The notes below the pieces were generated by a model. That model saw nothing but the letters and a program-made list of their open reading frames with translations. It searched no databases and was not told where the DNA came from. From NCBI RefSeq assembly GCF_037975245.1, contig NC_092569.1:5046501-5110500 (forward strand): a stretch of DNA of 64,000 nucleotides, in the 5' to 3' direction. Shown one piece after another: positions 59,001 to 64,000 of the stretch; position 1 is the first letter of the stretch, and every line of letters begins with the position of its first letter. Both the position numbers and the translations under genes were made by a program. The stretch comes from Apostichopus japonicus (Eukaryota > Echinodermata > Holothuroidea > Aspidochirotida > Stichopodidae).

Positions 59001-59777
59001 TGCTGAATCAGCCCTACCGAAACCACAGGTGGACAAAGTGTGGCCCTCAGGTCACATGGGGCCCAAAGAATTTGCAGCCTGCAAAGTCTATGAAAACCCT
59101 ATTGATGTAGGCACACGTAACCCAATAGCATCACAGAAAAGTTTTATCCTAGAATCAAGTATCAACTGAAGCAGTTAATTTACTGACTCAAAGAAATGAC
59201 ATGAAAATTATAGGGAATTTTTGGCATGGGACCTGGTACATCCTGAAGTGTGGCGCCCTATGGATTACACAAAATATCACTGTGGTATGTGAGGTCAATT
59301 CCATGCCACTCCCCCAAGCTCTCCTTACCAAGAGGCCCTATAACCTGAAGCTGGAATTATTTGCACTTTTGTACTATGTTAGATTTTGTCATGTGGTCAA
59401 GAAACTGATGTGATAATCAGGTAAGTCTGTCGTTCTGTACCAAATTTTCTCAAGCTTGTCAGCTTTCTGCTCTTACCTATGCCAGCTCTCAAAGCTGTCT
59501 GTAGTCCTGAGCTACCCACGGTCAGTATTCAACAAATTATTTAATGGTCTTAGAAAGAACGTATGCAGTTGCCAACCATGTGTCTAAAGAGTAAGTACTA
59601 GAAGTTAAAAAACTCAAAAGATAGACTTGCCCAATCTTCTTGGAATCCACCAACTCTGGCAGCTTTCCGCTGCTTGCTTTCACTCTCAATTTCTTGTTGC
59701 TCTGATAGGAACTCTTGTAGTGCACAGAGTGCATGGATAGAGAGCTGTGGAGTCTCATCATCACTGTCGCTGCTCAT
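55879..59777 (-). CDS. EEF1AKMT1: eEF1A lysine N-methyltransferase 1 (N6AMT2 type)
   Basis: Four exons on the minus strand (59777-59631, 58766-58684, 56489-56212, 56018-55879) join to 215 residues; human EEF1AKMT1 has 214. The N-terminal DDETPQLSIHALCALQEF is family-specific. QLSQFWYNDDTAEVLAKEAL follows, then FEYDKRFDAYGEDFVFYD (102-119), HSFDLVVGDPPF (133-144) and HARNLANEFSCYSNYP near the end. DPPF is the motif IV substrate-binding loop of the SAM-dependent methyltransferase fold. The enzyme is expected to be cytosolic and to methylate a lysine of elongation factor 1A. Its first intron uses a GC donor. It is convergent with gene 2. Confidence 0.95.
56212..56489 (-). CDS. EEF1AKMT1: EEF1AKMT1 exon 3, methyltransferase core
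   Basis: The acceptor is CTTTTCCCAG and the donor ACAG|GTAAGT. It holds FEYDKRF and the catalytic-loop DPPF; most vertebrate homologues have DPPY, a conservative change. It ends ILCTG. Confidence 0.95.
56628..56953 (+). repeat. 47-bp minisatellite, about seven units
   Basis: The unit starts ATTATGGTGGCCAAATGT and contains GCATTAGGCCAG then CCGAAGAGTT. Units differ at scattered positions and fall into two alternating types (ACCAAAT versus GCCGAAGAG). It lies in EEF1AKMT1 intron 2. Confidence 0.93.
57025..57186 (+). repeat. Direct repeat R, copy 1
   Basis: About 162 bp starting TAAACGGGACAATCCGATAT. It directly precedes segmental copy B and recurs after it at 57959-58120. Confidence 0.85.
57187..57952 (+). 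repeat. Segmental duplication, copy B
   Basis: The counterpart of 54518-55285 in the same orientation. It is located in EEF1AKMT1 intron 2 and bracketed by direct repeat R. Confidence 0.9.
57959..58120 (+). repeat. Direct repeat R, copy 2
   Basis: It matches 57025-57186, including GTCAATGAATG and ATTTACGCATACCCATAAT, with about 10 percent divergence by eye. Confidence 0.85.
58684..58766 (-). CDS. EEF1AKMT1: EEF1AKMT1 exon 2
   Basis: The acceptor is CCTCTTTCAG and the donor GGAAG|GTATGT. It reads QLSQFWYNDDTAEVLAKEAL and then HIAGPKG, starting in phase 0 and leaving phase 2. Confidence 0.93.
59631..59777 (-). CDS. EEF1AKMT1: EEF1AKMT1 exon 1 with start codon
   Basis: The ATG at 59777-59775 begins MSSDSDDETPQLSIHALCAL, and the exon ends GGFQEDW. 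The splice donor is TGG|GCAAGT: only this GC site keeps the frame into exon 2 and matches the conserved W-Q-L-S-Q junction. An in-frame ATG 54 bp upstream is less likely because family members start close to DDETPQLS. Confidence 0.92.
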
Positions 59778-59888
59778 TTTGAGATGGAGGACCTGGAGGG
59801 GGGCAGGATGGAAACCTTGAGGAACATACACGTATGTGTGGGTATTTACATGAACAGGTAAAGAAAAAAATCATCAGCAATTTTAGAC

Positions 59889-60250
59889 TTAAAGGGTGTG
59901 AAGACTCGCGCACAAAGAAACGTCTCATGCCGGTAATCTGACCTAGTTTTGAATGAGGTGTAACAGAAGTGTTAGACACCACCATCGATCCCAGAAAATA
60001 CACATACAGCTTGCTACCATCGGTAATTAGACACTAGTGTACAGTCAATACATACAGCTACGGTCAACACCCACAACACAGTGAGCATAGCAGCGACGGA
60101 CATCTCAGGTCTAGATAAAAGATAAGGTTTCACGTTTCATTACTCTCTGCATTTTGTAGCGACAAGAAGAAAACTTCACTCGCAAGCCACGGAAAGTTAA
60201 CTTTTTCAGAGCGCGGCATGTGATTTGGGGTGAGTCTTCAATGCCTTTAA
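59889..60250 (-). mobile_element. TTAA-flanked MITE, copy 4
   Basis: About 362 bp, same orientation as copy 3, bounded by TTAA (59889-59892 and 60247-60250). It lies about 110 bp upstream of the EEF1AKMT1 start codon, so it may overlap its promoter or 5' UTR. Confidence 0.85.
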
Positions 60251-61706
60251 CGAAGTAAAGAATGGACTTTTGCTATACCACTGCACTTGACCTGATACAG
60301 GTATAAGGCTAATATCCTTTCCTTATGGGTGTACAACAGATGAGCACCAAGACTGACAAAAGCTACCAACAGCCTTTCTGTTTATTTTAAAGCATAAACC
60401 CTGTGTTATGCAATCTCAAGGGTTAATTATGTTTGGTTAAATATGTAATGTATAGTCATGTATAAGCCCTTGCGGGTTTCTCCCACATTTTTGGACACTT
60501 AAAGTGTCGTAAAAGTTACTATTGACTATTATTACTATTAATATTATATTTCTACTACTACACTCTCTATTTTCATTCATAGGTTTCGGTTTAAAATAAA
60601 CATTCTAGTTAAAGTAGAAGAAAGCGATTGGTTTCCGCGTACAATCCAATCAGTTTTCTTTTGATGTGACAATAACATGTTTTGATGAAATTGATTAAAT
60701 GAGACAATTTGACGAAATTAAAACAAAACTAGAGTGGCTATGTTACCTAGAAGAAGTATGTGGTCAATCCTTTTCAAAAATTCCAGTGATACTAGAACTA
60801 GAGCTTCTAAATGATCCCTGATAAAGAAATACTAACATGATTTGCATATGCAGCCTCTGGGACATAATTATAGCTTATCAAGAGATTAAGTTTTTTAACC
60901 CATCAGGTAATCAATCCATGTGATACCTTTGCAATATGTTTGTTTAAGCATTGAGCCTAACTTGTTATAGGGCTCAATTCGTAACTTCTTTTTTTTTAGT
61001 GGCAATCAGTCTACACTTTGTAATTGTATGTTAGTTTACTGTACAACTTAATTACCTTATGGAACAGTTAATGTGTCAGTCATACTAGGCCTGGTACGCG
61101 ATACGCATATATCTATACATTACGTATGTACATTTACATACATGTATAGGCCTATAGGATTACTATTACTAGCCTAACTTTAGGCCTAGGCTAGGCTGTG
61201 CGAACTGACGCCGGTAGGCTTGCAAGGTTATGACAATTTTAATTATCTTTCATTCATAATTCTACCTTCACAGGCCTTAATTCCGATAACTTTAGACAAT
61301 TTTTTCCGACCAAGTTCTCACGCCGGTGAAACACCATAAAAGTTCCGCAGATGCAACAACGATCAGTGTTTCGGCCACGTTTCTTTTACGTAACATGCAC
61401 GGCTATGCCGTATGACTTGTCAGGTGACTACAATACTACGCCAGCTGTTTTGTTATTGTTGTTGCTGTTTAATATGCATCACTCTCTTTAACAACCAATC
61501 ACAGAAGAGATATTAGACGAGCCCCCAGATTTGCTCGAAAAGAAAACTATCGGTGTTGTGCATCCCTTGTTTCCAAACAAAGAAGTTATGTCAAATGGCG
61601 GGAGATTGAGAAAAGTTCTTTGTGTTACTCATTCATTCATTCTTTTTTTTTTTACTACAAGCGACCACATGTTTCGATTTCACTTGGAACTGCGGTAGAA
61701 CACAGA
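60251..61706 (+). other. Upstream region between divergent EEF1AKMT1 and candidate gene
   Basis: No coding exon was recognised. The stretch from about 61190 to 61600 is richer in CG than its surroundings and could hold promoters for one or both directions. Confidence 0.35.
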
Positions 61707-61844
61707 ATGGAAGCAAGGATTGTACCAAAGAGAAGAGAACAGTTGATCTCATGGAAAGAGATTCTTCTAATCAGTTTCTGGATTTTTAAGGATTTATTAT
61801 GGATTATAATCACTTACCACCGAATGATGAATCCTGGAGGAAAG
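61707..61844 (+). CDS. Possible first coding exon of an unidentified membrane protein
   Basis: The ATG at 61707 opens 46 codons and ends at AAAG|GTAAAT. It encodes a basic start (MEARIVPKRREQ), then a hydrophobic stretch containing ILLISFWIFKDLLWIII, then RMMNPGGK. No family was recognised and no downstream exon was found before the window ends. It could be chance. Confidence 0.25.
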
Positions 61845-63502
61845 GTAAATTTCAATTTTTTTTCAGGAAATGTTTTCTGTTTACAAACTTACATGTACCG
61901 ACCATTGTTTTCATTTTCTGTTGATAACATTGCTTTATTTTGCTTTCAATAACAGCTTTTCATGGGGAAAATAATAAGGAAAACACATGAAAAAAACTTG
62001 TTAGCCGTATTGCACCCTCTGATACATAAAGATATTACCACATCTGGTGTAAAATAAGGTTCAATTGAGTTTATGCTATTTGTTCAATTTAAAAGAATTA
62101 GCTCTAACTTTTGTTTCTTGCACACATGAACTTCTACTTATTCTGATATTTATTTGCAGTTAGTTAGTACCTGTTTAGTTGTATCTTGCGGCTAACCCAA
62201 TACACATTTTATAACATATCTCAGATTAGAAACGAAAAGACGGAAATTGATATCGTTTTGTAGTCCGCGATTTGGTCTTTGAACGTACTATATGCCATGT
62301 GTGTCCTTCGCAGGGCCTCGCACAACAAAAACCACGTTGTGGCTAATAATAACTCAAGTGCATTGTAGGGGAATCACCGTCTAACTACCCTGGGATATTC
62401 CACAAGGTTAAATCGTGAAGATTCACCCTTGATGGAGCTGTAAAGGAAGATTTTGGTGTTTCAAAACTTATAATAACGATTCTTAATATTTAAAAACTGA
62501 ATAATAACTATATCAGTATAATTTTCTTCTGTTTCTTCCGTTTTTCTTTCTTTAAGCTTTATAATTTGCCGTTTTTCTCCTTTTGTTCACGATTTCAAAT
62601 CGAGGCGACTCTTTGTGTAGCTTATTAATAAAAGCATTAATGTTTTTCTTTAACTAATAAATTCCCGCGTTCGGCCTTTGTTTAGTGGCGACCTGAAGTG
62701 AACGATCGCTTTGTGTCGGCTCGACGACTTTCGTTGATTCAAAGTACAGATTGAGAGAAATAAAGCAAATCATTTTTCTTTGTCGTGAATTTTTTTTAGA
62801 GAGGCGAGCTTTGTTAGATGGTTATGTACTATTGCAGAATACGAAATTTTGTGAAGTAGGTTAAATTTGACCTTTGAAAATACTTTGTAATGTTTAATCC
62901 TATTCTACTTTTACAAACTAAAAGTCCTTTTTTTGCAAGTTTGTTTGGAGGACGGTGGATTAAAAAATTAAAGCCGTTAATTTTTCAAATAATGAAAAAT
63001 GAAGAAAATCCTGATATATCGAAAGAAATGTCTATATAATATTAAATATCTGGTTCTGTAGTCCAAAATTGTTAAATTTTCATAAACTGATCTTAAATTT
63101 CAGGAATTTGTTACAAAGAGAAATACTCGATGGAATTATTCTCCCCTTAAGTAACAAAAGTGAATAGCAGGCATGCATGTAATAAATATAAAATAATAAA
63201 AAACGTAAATGAAAAGTGAGTTGATAACAACCTCGGGGGAACAAAGGAACCACTCATTTCATGATATTATAGTTTTATGTGTTATCACATTATTAGAAAA
63301 TAATTATTTCAAAAAATCATATTGATATGCACACGTTCTTCAACTTTAAAAGCTTTGAAATAAATAATAAAACTGTTTTGGTTTAATTTTCGATTTCGGA
63401 TACGCGTTATGGAAGGTAGATTCATATAAAACATGAACAAGAAAACGCAAATCGCGCACAAAGTAATTTTATAGTATATTTTAATAGTCGTTAAATATAT
63501 AT

Positions 63503-63553
<51 letters not shown>

Positions 63554-64000
63554 TATATATTATGAATTTCGAAATGTTTGCAGTTGAGTTAGACTGTACA
63601 TCTTTAAATATATCCACAATTATAAGAACACGTGACTCCATCTGAATGTTGTGCAATGCGGGGTTTTTTTTGGGGGTGGGGGGGGGGTAGGTTGGATAAA
63701 TAACTACAAGGAATTGAAAAGAAACATTTCATCATTTGTTAGTAATTCAGTTTATTTTAAGAAATACAATCGATTGTAATATATTAAAAAAAAACAGAGA
63801 CTCGACAGTGTAAATATATTCATGAAATTTATATATCGAGCACGTGACTTCATTTGCATGTTGAGCAGTACTTTTTTGGAGAGATAGATGTTCCGAACGA
63901 AGAAATACTAAAGAGTAAATTCGTATTGGCTAAATGTAGAATAATAATCCTTATAATAAAGATATGATATGTTTTAATAACAATATTAGTATTGATTTCA
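61845..64000 (+). other. Gene-free stretch to window end
   Basis: AT-rich, with a TA/CA microsatellite at 63500-63560, poly-G near 63680, and a diverged local repeat (AGAACACGTGACTCCAT near 63626, GAGCACGTGACTTCAT near 63838). No exon was recognised. Confidence 0.45.

Overview
The window is animal genomic DNA: AT-rich, intron-heavy, and full of microsatellites and small DNA transposons. The genes point to a marine invertebrate deuterostome. An echinoderm, possibly a sea cucumber, is my best guess. This is inferred from a six-domain ceruloplasmin/hephaestin-type multicopper oxidase family, a Penelope-like retroelement with an attached GIY-YIG domain, and dense TTAA-target and hAT-like MITEs. 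No single marker proves the taxon.

Three genes can be supported exon by exon. (1) A ceruloplasmin/hephaestin-like ferroxidase on the + strand is 5'-incomplete; its visible exons run from 278 to about 8734 and cover domains 3 to 6. (2) A complete paralogue, also on +, runs 23937-52356 with 16 coding exons and about 1090 codons. It has a signal peptide, six cupredoxin domains and a hydrophobic C-terminal tail. (3) EEF1AKMT1 (N6AMT2-type eEF1A lysine methyltransferase) is on the - strand at 55879-59777, with 4 coding exons and 215 residues, convergent with gene 2. A possible first coding exon of an unidentified membrane protein lies at 61707-61844 (+), upstream of EEF1AKMT1 and divergent from it.

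The two ferroxidase genes are tandem, in the same orientation, about 15 kb apart. Where both are visible they share every intron position and phase, and several exons have identical length (281, 213, 208 and 183 nt). They are therefore tandem duplicates. Both should make iron- (or copper-) oxidising ectoenzymes that pass through the secretory pathway. Gene 2 has the complete trinuclear-cluster ligands of domains 1 and 6 and a complete type 1 site in domain 6. Its accessory type 1 sites are altered: in domain 2 the ligand Cys is Ser, and in domain 4 the axial Met is Thr. Gene 1 has Leu as the axial residue in domain 4.

The space between and inside the genes is made of nested mobile elements. 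There are four copies of a ~365-bp TTAA-flanked MITE and a 1.24-kb TTAA-flanked element. There are several hAT-like elements with recognisable 8-bp target duplications and a Harbinger-like element with a TAA duplication. Two tRNA-derived SINE copies and several LINE 3' fragments are also present. One stack (19647-22746) has a Penelope-like element inside a hAT-like element inside another inverted-repeat element. Two intronic minisatellites (39 bp and 47 bp), a ~765-bp segmental duplication, and a partial tandem copy of a gene 2 exon were also found. I saw no rRNA, intact tRNA gene or CRISPR array.
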